In this document: piece after piece, positions 7,031 to 14,419 of the stretch
Position numbering within the stretch: position 1 is the first letter of the stretch
How the letters are laid out: each line of letters opens with the position of its first letter
NCBI GenBank assembly: GCA_002700865.1
Contig: PAFB01000086.1
Span: 1-16,507 of the forward strand
Source of the DNA: Rhodospirillaceae bacterium
Lineage (GTDB): Bacteria > Pseudomonadota > Alphaproteobacteria > UBA7985
DNA length: 16,507 nt
Direction: 5' to 3'
The notes under the pieces: generated by a model
The model's database searches: none
Told to the model about the DNA's origin: nothing
The model's input: only the letters and a program-made list of their open reading frames with translations
Program-made: the position numbers and the translations under genes

Positions 7031-7783
7031 ATGGACCTGTCGTATCAACTTTACTCCTCTCGCACAGAATCCGACCTCGCCGGAGTGCTCAAGCACCTTG
7101 CAGACACCGGATACACACAAGTCGAAGGCTTTGGCGGGGTGATGGGTGACCCGGCGGGCCTGCGCGCCATGATGGATGACAATGGCCTGACCATGCCCTC
7201 GGCGCACATGGCCTTTGATGATCTGGAGTCCAAGCCTGACGAAATGCTCGCTGTGGCGGGGGCTCTGGGTGTTCAGTCGATCTACGCGCCCCACCTCCAA
7301 GAGGAAAACCGGCCCACGGATGCGGCGGGTTGGACAGCCTTTGCCGAACGGCTCGCGGCGGTCGGTGAAGTGATTCGCGCAGCGGGTTTGAACGTCGGAT
7401 GGCACAACCACGATTTCGAGTTTGTCCCGCTTGAAGATGGCTCTGTTCCCATGGAAATTATGCTCAAAACTGCGGGCGATATTGAGTGGGAAGCTGATAT
7501 CGCGTGGATTGTGCGGGGGGGCGCTGACCCCTTTGAGTGGATTGATCAGTACGCGTCACGCATTTCCTCGATCCACCTCAAGGACATTGCGCCGGACGGA
7601 GAATGTGTGGACGAAGATGGTTGGGCTGACGTGGGCGAGGGGACCATGCCTTGGGCGGAACTTCTCAACGCTGTTCGCACCAAAACGCCGGCGCGTACAT
7701 TTGTCATGGAACACGATAAGCCCTCAGATCCACGTCGCTTTGCCGAACGGGCTTTTTCAAATGTTCAAAAGATGGGTGCTTGA
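7031..7783 (+). CDS. TIM-barrel sugar isomerase/epimerase-like protein (short type)
   Basis: This 250-residue protein of the xylose-isomerase-like/AP-endonuclease-2 TIM-barrel superfamily is annotated in most genomes as sugar phosphate isomerase/epimerase. The expected metal ligands are visible: E130 in HNHDFEF, D156 in EADIAW, H182 in SIHLKD and E227 in FVMEHD. HNHDFEF is typical of the YcjR-like group; YcjR is a C4 epimerase acting on 3-keto sugars. There is no signal peptide, so it acts in the cytoplasm. AGAGG lies nine bases before the ATG. It is followed after 3 bp by a Gfo/Idh oxidoreductase, and co-translation suggests they act in consecutive steps. Epimerisation, isomerisation or beta-elimination of a keto-sugar are all possible; the substrate is unknown. 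Confidence 0.85.
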   Translation: MDLSYQLYSSRTESDLAGVLKHLADTGYTQVEGFGGVMGDPAGLRAMMDDNGLTMPSAHMAFDDLESKPDEMLAVAGALGVQSIYAPHLQEENRPTDAAGWTAFAERLAAVGEVIRAAGLNVGWHNHDFEFVPLEDGSVPMEIMLKTAGDIEWEADIAWIVRGGADPFEWIDQYASRISSIHLKDIAPDGECVDEDGWADVGEGTMPWAELLNAVRTKTPARTFVMEHDKPSDPRRFAERAFSNVQKMGA

Positions 7784-7786
7784 GCA

Positions 7787-8917
7787 ATGAGCGAAGTCAT
7801 GGGTGTTGGCATCATTGGATGCGGGAATATATCCAGCGCGTATTTACGCCTTTCGAAGATGTTCAAGGGCATCGAGATGCGGGCTTGTGCAGACCTCAAC
7901 ATGGACGCTGCCCGCGCTCAGGCGGATGCTTACGGCGTTCGTGCGCTGAGCGTTGATGACATCCTCGCCGCCGAAGATATTGATATCATCGTTAACCTGA
8001 CCATTCCGGCAGCGCACTTTGGTGTTTCGCGCCGTATTCTGGAGGCGGGAAAGCACGTCTTCTCGGAAAAGCCGTTTGTACTCAGCGTGGACGAGGGACA
8101 GGAACTGCTTGATCTGGCCGCGAAAAAAGGCCTGCGGGTTGGCTCGGCTCCCGATACCTTCTTGGGCGGTGCGCACCAACAGGCTCGGGCGCTGGTAGAC
8201 AGTGGAGAGCTGGGGCAGATCACCGGCGGGATGGCCGCTGTCATGGGGCGCGGCATGGAGATGTGGCACCCGAACCCGGATTTCTTCTTTAAGCCCGGCG
8301 GCGGCCCTGTGCTTGATATCGGGCCTTACTACGTCACCAATCTGGTGCAACTCATCGGCCCGATCAACCGCGTTGCGTGCTTTGCTTCGACCCCGCGCAA
8401 ACAGCGCGAAATTACCTCGCAGCCGCGTGCGGGGGAGTTTGTTACCGTCGAGACACCGACCTCGATGCGGGGGATTCTGGAATTTGCCAACGGTGCAACG
8501 GTGACGCTCAACACGTCCTGGGACGTGCATGCTCACGGGATGTCACCTATGGAACTCTACGGTGAAATGGGCTCGATTTTCGTGCCCGATCCCAACTTTT
8601 TTGGTGGCGAAGTGCGTGCAACAGAAGGTGCTGAACCGCGCGAGCTGACCGCCTTTGATCACCCCTTTGGCGTTCCGAATGAGGAGCACAATCAAGGGAT
8701 GATGGCAAACTACCGAACCGCCGGTCTGGCGGATATGGCAGATGCCATTGCTCAGGGACGCCCGCACCGCTGCGGGCAGGACCTGGCACAACACGTAATG
8801 GAAGTGCTGCTGGCGCTTCTCGCATCGGGAGAAAGTAAGGAAGTTGTCGAGATATCAAGCCGTTGTGAACGTCCAGCAGCGCTAAGCGCCGAGCAAGCTC
8901 GCGCGCTGATGACCTGA
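7787..8917 (+). CDS. Gfo/Idh/MocA-family NAD(P)-dependent sugar oxidoreductase (first copy)
   Basis: This is a 376-residue cytoplasmic dehydrogenase. Its N-terminal Rossmann fold begins with VGIIGCGNIS (residues 7-16). The conserved EKP motif (E94, K95, P96) carries the catalytic lysine. The C-terminal alpha/beta domain has GGGPVLDIGPYYVTNLVQL (171-189), where the usual aspartate D177 is present and the position often held by histidine is tyrosine, as in one large subgroup. Members oxidise or reduce hydroxyls of free sugars, glycosides or inositols. ATG 7787 is 3 bp after the preceding stop; an internal ATG at 7799 (MGVGIIG) is an alternative start. It is only distantly similar to the second oxidoreductase of this operon. 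Substrate unknown; a glycoside 3-dehydrogenase role is inferred. Confidence 0.88.
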   Translation: MSEVMGVGIIGCGNISSAYLRLSKMFKGIEMRACADLNMDAARAQADAYGVRALSVDDILAAEDIDIIVNLTIPAAHFGVSRRILEAGKHVFSEKPFVLSVDEGQELLDLAAKKGLRVGSAPDTFLGGAHQQARALVDSGELGQITGGMAAVMGRGMEMWHPNPDFFFKPGGGPVLDIGPYYVTNLVQLIGPINRVACFASTPRKQREITSQPRAGEFVTVETPTSMRGILEFANGATVTLNTSWDVHAHGMSPMELYGEMGSIFVPDPNFFGGEVRATEGAEPRELTAFDHPFGVPNEEHNQGMMANYRTAGLADMADAIAQGRPHRCGQDLAQHVMEVLLALLASGESKEVVEISSRCERPAALSAEQARALMT

Positions 8918-8949
8918 AACAGCACGAACACGAAAGGTAAGCTGAGACC

Positions 8950-9996
8950 ATGAAAGGACCAGCAATTTTTCTGGCGCAGTTCATGTCCGATAAAGCGCCC
9001 TTTGACACGCTTCCATCCATTAGCCGATGGGCTGCGGGACACGGTTACAAGGGGGTGCAACTCCCGACTGTGGACGCTGCCTACATCGACTTAAAGAAGG
9101 CAGCGGAGAGCAAGGATTACTGTCAGGAGTTGCAAGGTATTTGTGCCGAGCAAGGGACTGAAATCACAGAGCTTTCCACGCATCTTCAAGGCCAGCTTGT
9201 CGCCGTTCATCCGGCCTACGACCAGCAGTTCGACGCCTTCGCCCCTGCCGCTGTCCACAACAACCCGGCGGCCCGGGCTCAATGGGCGGTTGAGCAGATG
9301 AAACTGGCGGCTAAAGCATCGGCGAATATGGGGTTTGGGGCCTGCGTCTCGTTCTCTGGCGCTTTGGCTTTTCCCTACCTCTACCCCTGGCCCCAGCGCC
9401 CTGAGGGTATGATTGATGAAGCCTTCAGCGAGCTTGCCAAGCGGTGGGGCCCCATCTTTGACGCCTATGAGGAAGCCGGTGTGGACGTTGCCTTTGAGCT
9501 GCATCCCGGCGAAGACCTGTTCGACGGGGCGACGTTCGAGATGCTGCTGGATAAAGTCGGGGGGCACAGCCGGTGCTGCATCAACTACGACCCCAGCCAT
9601 TTCCTGTTGCAGCAGCTCGATTACCTCGCCTTCATCGACATTTATCACGAACGGATCAAAGCCTTTCACGTCAAAGACGCCGAGTTCAACCCCTCGGGCC
9701 GACAAGGCGTTTACAGCGGGTATCAAGGCTGGATGGAGCGGGCCGGGCGGTTCCGGTCGCTGGGCGATGGTCAGGTCGATTTTGTCAGCATTTTCTCCAA
9801 GCTTGCGCAGTATGGTTACGACAGCTGGGCGGTGCTGGAGTGGGAGTGCTGCCTCAAGCATCCTGAACAGGGCGCAGCCGAAGGTGCCCCCTTTATCGCC
9901 GATCATATCATTCAGGTGACGGACGTTGCCTTCGACGATTTCGCCGCCAGCGGTACCGACCGCGCGGCAATCCGCGCAATGATGGGGCTGAGTTAG
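8950..9996 (+). CDS. TIM-barrel sugar isomerase/epimerase-like protein (long type)
   Basis: This is a 348-residue protein of the same xylose-isomerase-like superfamily as the gene at 7031 but of a longer subgroup. Likely metal ligands are E183 in AFELHPGED, D214 in NYDPSHF, H240 in KAFHVKD and E297 or E299 in LEWE. A region of about 75 residues between the early strands (TELSTHLQGQ to GFGACVSFSGA) holds extra loops that the 250-residue relative lacks. A C-terminal tail after LEWE (residues 300-348) includes FDDFAASGTD, as in proteins encoded beside Gfo/Idh genes. It is preceded by AAAGG and overlaps no neighbour; the next gene starts 3 bp after its stop. Possible activities are keto-sugar epimerase, isomerase or 3-keto-glycoside lyase. 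Confidence 0.85.
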   Translation: MKGPAIFLAQFMSDKAPFDTLPSISRWAAGHGYKGVQLPTVDAAYIDLKKAAESKDYCQELQGICAEQGTEITELSTHLQGQLVAVHPAYDQQFDAFAPAAVHNNPAARAQWAVEQMKLAAKASANMGFGACVSFSGALAFPYLYPWPQRPEGMIDEAFSELAKRWGPIFDAYEEAGVDVAFELHPGEDLFDGATFEMLLDKVGGHSRCCINYDPSHFLLQQLDYLAFIDIYHERIKAFHVKDAEFNPSGRQGVYSGYQGWMERAGRFRSLGDGQVDFVSIFSKLAQYGYDSWAVLEWECCLKHPEQGAAEGAPFIADHIIQVTDVAFDDFAASGTDRAAIRAMMGLS

Positions 9997-9999
9997 GCC

Positions 10000-11121
10000 A
10001 TGGCGGGCGCATTGAAGTTGGGTATGGTCGGTGGCGGACAGGGCGCTTTCATTGGCGCTGTGCACCGCATGGCGGCGCGGCTGGATGGTCACTGGGAGAT
10101 CGTTGCCGGCGCTTTGGCCTCAACCCCGGAAAGGGCCTTGGCATCGGGGGAAGAACTGGGCTTGGCACCCGACCGCATTTACAGCGATTTTGCCACGATG
10201 GCGCAGGCTGAGGCGGCGCGGGAGGATGGAATCGATGCGGTTTCCATCGTGACCCCAAACCACGTCCATTTCTCAGCCGCTCAGGCCTTTCTCGAAGCCG
10301 GTATCCCGGTCATCTGCGATAAGCCGCTGACGTCCAACGGTGCGGATGCAAGCGCCTTGCAGTCACTGGTCGACAGCTCCGGTACGGCCTTTGTGCTGAC
10401 CCACAATTACACCGGCTATCCGATGATCCGCCAAGCGCGCGAGATGATTGAGCGGGGTGATCTGGGCGCGTTGCGGCTGATCCATGTCGAATATATTCAG
10501 GGCTGGTTGAGCGAGGATCTGGAAAGCGAAGGCGACAAGCAGGCAGGATGGCGAACCGATCCTTCACGCTCGGGCGCAGGCGGTGCCATCGGCGATATTG
10601 GAACCCACGCCTTTAACCTCGTCAGTTTCACCACGCAAAAGCAAGTCGAGCGCCTGTCGGCGCAGCTGCATCGGTTTGTCGAGGGGCGCCGGTTGGACGA
10701 CAACGCGCACGTGATCCTTGATTGCAGCGGCGGCACCAAGGCGGTGTTGCTGGCAACCCAGGTTGCACCGGGTTACGAGAACGAAATCCGGCTACGAATT
10801 TCGGGCACCAAGGGGTCGATTGAGTGGAACCAATCAACCGCCAACACCCTTCGGTTTTCGCTCCTAGGCGGGGCGCCACAAACCATTACGCGCGGCGGTC
10901 CCACCGCTGGCGCGACTGCGGCGGCTTCATCGCGTATCCCCGGCGGACACCCTGAAGGCTATCTGGAGGCCTTCGCGACGCTTTACACCGAGGCTGCAAC
11001 GCTGATCAGAGGCGGGTCCGCGCCGCTGCTGCCAACGGTTAAGGATGGCGTTGACGGGGTGAAGTTTGTTGAAGCCTGTGTGGCCTCGTCGAAGGAAGAC
11101 GGGGCTTGGCAGCAGCTTTAA
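10000..11121 (+). CDS. Gfo/Idh/MocA-family NAD(P)-dependent sugar oxidoreductase (second copy)
   Basis: This is a 373-residue dehydrogenase with nucleotide-binding loop GMVGGGQGAFIG (8-19), TPNHVHF (85-91), DKPLT (107-111, with the catalytic lysine K108) and GGAIGDIGTHAFNLVSF (184-200), where D189 and H193 are the expected catalytic residues. It differs from the first copy in motif detail (DKP not EKP, DIGTH not DIGPY), so it is a separate subfamily and not a recent duplicate. The DIGTH form is common among glycoside and inositol dehydrogenases. It starts 3 bp after the long TIM-barrel gene, a pairing seen in several keto-sugar operons. Oxidation of a glycoside hydroxyl, or the reverse reduction after epimerisation, is inferred. 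Confidence 0.9.
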   Translation: MAGALKLGMVGGGQGAFIGAVHRMAARLDGHWEIVAGALASTPERALASGEELGLAPDRIYSDFATMAQAEAAREDGIDAVSIVTPNHVHFSAAQAFLEAGIPVICDKPLTSNGADASALQSLVDSSGTAFVLTHNYTGYPMIRQAREMIERGDLGALRLIHVEYIQGWLSEDLESEGDKQAGWRTDPSRSGAGGAIGDIGTHAFNLVSFTTQKQVERLSAQLHRFVEGRRLDDNAHVILDCSGGTKAVLLATQVAPGYENEIRLRISGTKGSIEWNQSTANTLRFSLLGGAPQTITRGGPTAGATAAASSRIPGGHPEGYLEAFATLYTEAATLIRGGSAPLLPTVKDGVDGVKFVEACVASSKEDGAWQQL

Positions 11122-11189
11122 TCCGTCTACACGGCGGACATTTTCTGCACCGCTGGTTTGTCACGCAGATCGGTTAGGAATGGTTGCTC

Positions 11190-13676
11190 ATGAGCATTGA
11201 TCTCCAAGGGACATGGCAGTTGGCGCTGGATGGACGCGAGGTCGCTTGTGTCCTGCCCGGCGATATCCATAGCGCATTGCTCGACCATGACCTGATCCCG
11301 GACCCTTATTTCGCCAGTAACGAAGACGTTGTGCGATGGGTGATGGAGCGAGAGTGGGTGCTGCACCGTGTGGTCGAATTGACCGCTGAACAGGCGGCGT
11401 TGCTGAACCAGATCGAGCTTGACCGCGTGGACACGCTGGCCACGGTACGCATCAACGGCACCAAAGTCGGCCGCTGTGAGAACGCGTTTCGGCGCTGGCG
11501 CTTTGACGTGGCGCCGGGGGTGCTCAGTGCCGGGGAGAACCGGGTTGAGCTGGTGTTCGATAACCCGGTTGCCGCTGCCAAAGCCCTCAATGAGGTGCAG
11601 GATTACGCCATACCCTGGCACTGGAACGTCGACCTGCCTCACGCCAACCTGATCCGCATGATTGCCTGCGACAGTGGCTGGGACTGGAACATCTGTTTGA
11701 CGCCCTTAGGGGTCTCTGGGACGATGGTTCTGCGGCAGGCACCGGCGTTGAGCCTGGACTATTTGAACCTGACCCAAAACCACTCTGAGGGCGCGGGTAG
11801 CGGTAGCGGTGAGGGCAGGGGCCAAGGCGGCGTTGAGCTGCATTTTACCGTCTCTGGCACGCTCTATGACCGCGCTGCGCTGGATGGGCTCGAGGGGGTG
11901 CTGCACGTTGACGGGCAGGCCTTACCCCTCCGCCCCGAACCGGTCGATGGTGGCGGCTTCCGTGCCGTTGCGTCCTGCACCATCGAAGAACCTCGGCTGT
12001 GGTGGCCCAATGGCATGGGTGAGCAAGCCCTTTATCCCGTAGAGGCTTGGTTGGATGGCCAGCAGCTGACCCGGACCATCGGCCTTCGTACCATCGAGAT
12101 CGACCAAAGCCGGGATGACACCGGAACGGCCATGCGCTTTGTCGTTAATGGCCAGCCGATCTTCGCCAAGGGCGCGAATTGGATTCCAGTCGATGCCTTA
12201 CCCGCGCGACGCACACCGGAAAACACCCGCCCCCTGCTCAAAGCCGCGGTTGAAGCCAACATGAACATGATCCGTGTCTGGGGCGGCGGCTTGTACGAGC
12301 CGGATTGGTTTTACGACTTGTGCGCCGAAGTGGGCTTGCTGGTGTGGCAAGACGCGATGTTCTCCTGCCATCTATACCCCAGCGATCAAGCTTTCCTCGC
12401 CAACGTGCGCGCAGAGCTTGACCACAACATCCAGCGCCTGCAATCCGCGCCCGCGATTGCGCTCTGGTGTGGGGATAACGAGGTGATTGGCGCGCTGACG
12501 TGGTACCTGGAAAGCCGCGCAAACCGCGACCGCTATCTGGTCGGCTACGACCGCCTGAATCGCACGGTCGAGGCCGCTGTGACAGCCCACGACAGCAGTC
12601 GTGAATTCTGGCCGTCGAGCCCGTGCAATGGCTCGCTGGATTTTGGCGACGCCTGGCACGATGACGCTTCGGGCGATATGCATTTCTGGGACGTATGGCA
12701 CGAGGCCAAGCCCTTCAGCGACTATTACCGTGTTCGCCCGCGATTTTGCTCTGAGTTTGGCTTCCAGTCCTTTCCCTCGCTGGCGACAGTGCGCCGTTTT
12801 GCGCCCGAGGAGCATTGGAATGTGTCCTCACCCAGTTTCGACAAGCATCAACGCAATGAAGGCGGCAATGCCCGCATTATGGAGACACTGGCCCGCTACT
12901 TTCGCTTTCCCAAGGACTTTGAAAGCACGCTGTACCTGTCCCAACTCGCCCAAGGGTTGGCGTTCAAAACAGCGGTGGAGTTCTGGCGCGCGAACAGCCC
13001 GCATTGCGCCGGTGCGCTATACTGGCAGCTGAACGATTGCTGGCCGGTCACGTCTTGGGCGACGCTGGAATACGGTGGCCGGTGGAAGCTCAGTCACTAC
13101 ATGGCCAAGGCCTTCTTCGCGCCCATCCTCGTGACCGCCGTCCCCGATCAGCATAACCCGGCACGATTCGACGTGCGGGTGGTGTCAGACCAACAAGATC
13201 TGGCAGACGTGCGGGTGGCCTATCGGCTGTTTTCAATTGAGGGTGAGTTGGTGTCAGCGGGCTGGTTGGACACCAGCGCGGACGTTCCCCGCCTGACGGC
13301 AACCAGTTTCGGCACCTTTGACATGGCCGCAGTTAACCAGAAGGCGCGCGGACAGTCACAGGTTCAGGGACGACTGGCGGAGCTGCAGGCCTATCAGGGG
13401 GCAGTCCCCATGGGCGCGACCAATTGGATCGCCGATGCCCCGGCCAAGGCCTATGACTTTCCCGACCCGGCGCTTAGCTGGTCCGTGAATGGCGACAGTG
13501 TGACGCTGGATGCTCAGCGGCTGGCTTTGTTTGTGCACTTGGAAAGTGATGCTCAGGGTCACTTTGATGAGGGTGTATTTTCACTTGTGCCTGGTGAAAA
13601 ACGGGTTGTGCGTTTTCAGGGGCAGAGCAACTTTGCCCAAACGCTGAAGATACGATCATTGCGCGACAGCTACTGA
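11190..13676 (+). CDS. GH2 beta-mannosidase
   Basis: This 828-residue glycoside hydrolase removes non-reducing beta-D-mannose from oligosaccharides. It has an N-terminal jelly-roll (LQGTWQ to FDNPVAAAKALN, about 1-180), an immunoglobulin-like domain (about 215-305), a TIM barrel (about 320-640) and C-terminal beta domains. Acid/base E431 lies in WCGDNE and nucleophile E522 in FCSEFGFQSFP, as in clan GH-A mannosidases; IRVWGGGLYEPDWFYDLCAE and YWQLNDCWPV are strongly characteristic of this group. There is no signal peptide, so it acts on imported sugar. ATG 11190 is chosen over TTG 11184 because TAGGAA at 11175-11180 gives a nine-base spacing. A Gly/Ser-rich stretch (201-214) separates the first two domains. 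Beta-mannosidase fits better than beta-galactosidase or glucuronidase. Confidence 0.92.
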   Translation: MSIDLQGTWQLALDGREVACVLPGDIHSALLDHDLIPDPYFASNEDVVRWVMEREWVLHRVVELTAEQAALLNQIELDRVDTLATVRINGTKVGRCENAFRRWRFDVAPGVLSAGENRVELVFDNPVAAAKALNEVQDYAIPWHWNVDLPHANLIRMIACDSGWDWNICLTPLGVSGTMVLRQAPALSLDYLNLTQNHSEGAGSGSGEGRGQGGVELHFTVSGTLYDRAALDGLEGVLHVDGQALPLRPEPVDGGGFRAVASCTIEEPRLWWPNGMGEQALYPVEAWLDGQQLTRTIGLRTIEIDQSRDDTGTAMRFVVNGQPIFAKGANWIPVDALPARRTPENTRPLLKAAVEANMNMIRVWGGGLYEPDWFYDLCAEVGLLVWQDAMFSCHLYPSDQAFLANVRAELDHNIQRLQSAPAIALWCGDNEVIGALTWYLESRANRDRYLVGYDRLNRTVEAAVTAHDSSREFWPSSPCNGSLDFGDAWHDDASGDMHFWDVWHEAKPFSDYYRVRPRFCSEFGFQSFPSLATVRRFAPEEHWNVSSPSFDKHQRNEGGNARIMETLARYFRFPKDFESTLYLSQLAQGLAFKTAVEFWRANSPHCAGALYWQLNDCWPVTSWATLEYGGRWKLSHYMAKAFFAPILVTAVPDQHNPARFDVRVVSDQQDLADVRVAYRLFSIEGELVSAGWLDTSADVPRLTATSFGTFDMAAVNQKARGQSQVQGRLAELQAYQGAVPMGATNWIADAPAKAYDFPDPALSWSVNGDSVTLDAQRLALFVHLESDAQGHFDEGVFSLVPGEKRVVRFQGQSNFAQTLKIRSLRDSY

Positions 13677-13681
13677 TACAT

Positions 13682-13697
13682 GACACTGCAAGGTGTC
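13682..13697 (+). other. small hairpin between mannosidase and isomerase genes
   Basis: GACAC (13682-13686) and GTGTC (13693-13697) form a perfect 5-bp stem with a 6-nt loop in the 68-bp gap. There is no T-tract, so it is at most a processing or stability element. Confidence 0.25.
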
Positions 13698-13744
13698 TTC
13701 GCACGCTGCGCCAAAAGCCACGGCATGAAAGGAGTTCCACCCCG

Positions 13745-14419
13745 ATGAACCGGTCGACCATTAACCATATCCTGAAAGAAGGTCAGGCCTTTATCGAGAG
13801 CTTCGGCTACATCCTACCGCCTTTCGCGCACTGGACCGCTGAGCAGTGGGCGACGCGCAAAGCCGATGCCGGCGCGATTATCGAGGCAGGACTGGGGTGG
13901 GACATCACGGATTACGGCAAGGGTCAGTTTGACGAGCTTGGTTTGTTTCTGTTTACCGTTCGCAACGGTCTGGAAGCCGATTTGAAGGCCGGAAAGGGCA
14001 TGCTCTACGCGGAGAAAATCATGATTTCCCGCCGCGACCAGCTCTCGCCCATGCACTATCACCGCGTCAAAGCAGAAGACATCATCAACCGTGGTGGCGG
14101 CACGCTGGTGATTGAGCTTTACCATCGGGAAGCCGACGGAGAAGGCTTGGACACTCGCCGCGAAGTTACGGTCATGTGCGATGGCCTGCCGCGCACGGTG
14201 CAGGCCGGGGGGCGAATTGCGCTGGAGCCGGGCGAAAGCGTTACGCTGCTGCCCCTGCAGTACCATGCGTTCTGGGGCGAAGGTGCCGATGTGTTGATTG
14301 GTGAAGTCTCCACTGTCAACGACGACAACACCGACAACTACTTCCTCGATAAACTTGGCCGCTTCCCGCAAATCGTCGAAGACGAGCCTATTCATCGCCT
14401 GCTGGTGAAAGACTACTGA
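13745..14419 (+). CDS. D-lyxose/D-mannose isomerase (cupin)
   Basis: This is a 224-residue cupin-fold ketol-isomerase of the D-lyxose isomerase family (EC 5.3.1.15), whose members also interconvert D-mannose and D-fructose. The metal-binding set is visible: H104 and H106 in SPMHYH, E111 in VKAEDI and H174 in LQYHAFWG. The N-terminal helical part (INHILKEGQAFIESFGYILPPFAHW) and the NDDNTDNYF segment are typical. Length matches the family. AAAGGAG (13728-13734) lies ten bases before the ATG. Directly after a beta-mannosidase, the natural role is to turn released D-mannose into D-fructose without phosphorylation, although D-lyxose cannot be excluded. Its TGA stop overlaps the apparent start of the next gene. 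Confidence 0.9.
   Translation: MNRSTINHILKEGQAFIESFGYILPPFAHWTAEQWATRKADAGAIIEAGLGWDITDYGKGQFDELGLFLFTVRNGLEADLKAGKGMLYAEKIMISRRDQLSPMHYHRVKAEDIINRGGGTLVIELYHREADGEGLDTRREVTVMCDGLPRTVQAGGRIALEPGESVTLLPLQYHAFWGEGADVLIGEVSTVNDDNTDNYFLDKLGRFPQIVEDEPIHRLLVKDY

Noticed and set aside
9091..10092. Minus-strand open frame of 333 codons opposite the long TIM-barrel gene
   Set aside because: It is a shadow of a clear coding region with conserved metal-binding motifs; it has no motif of its own.
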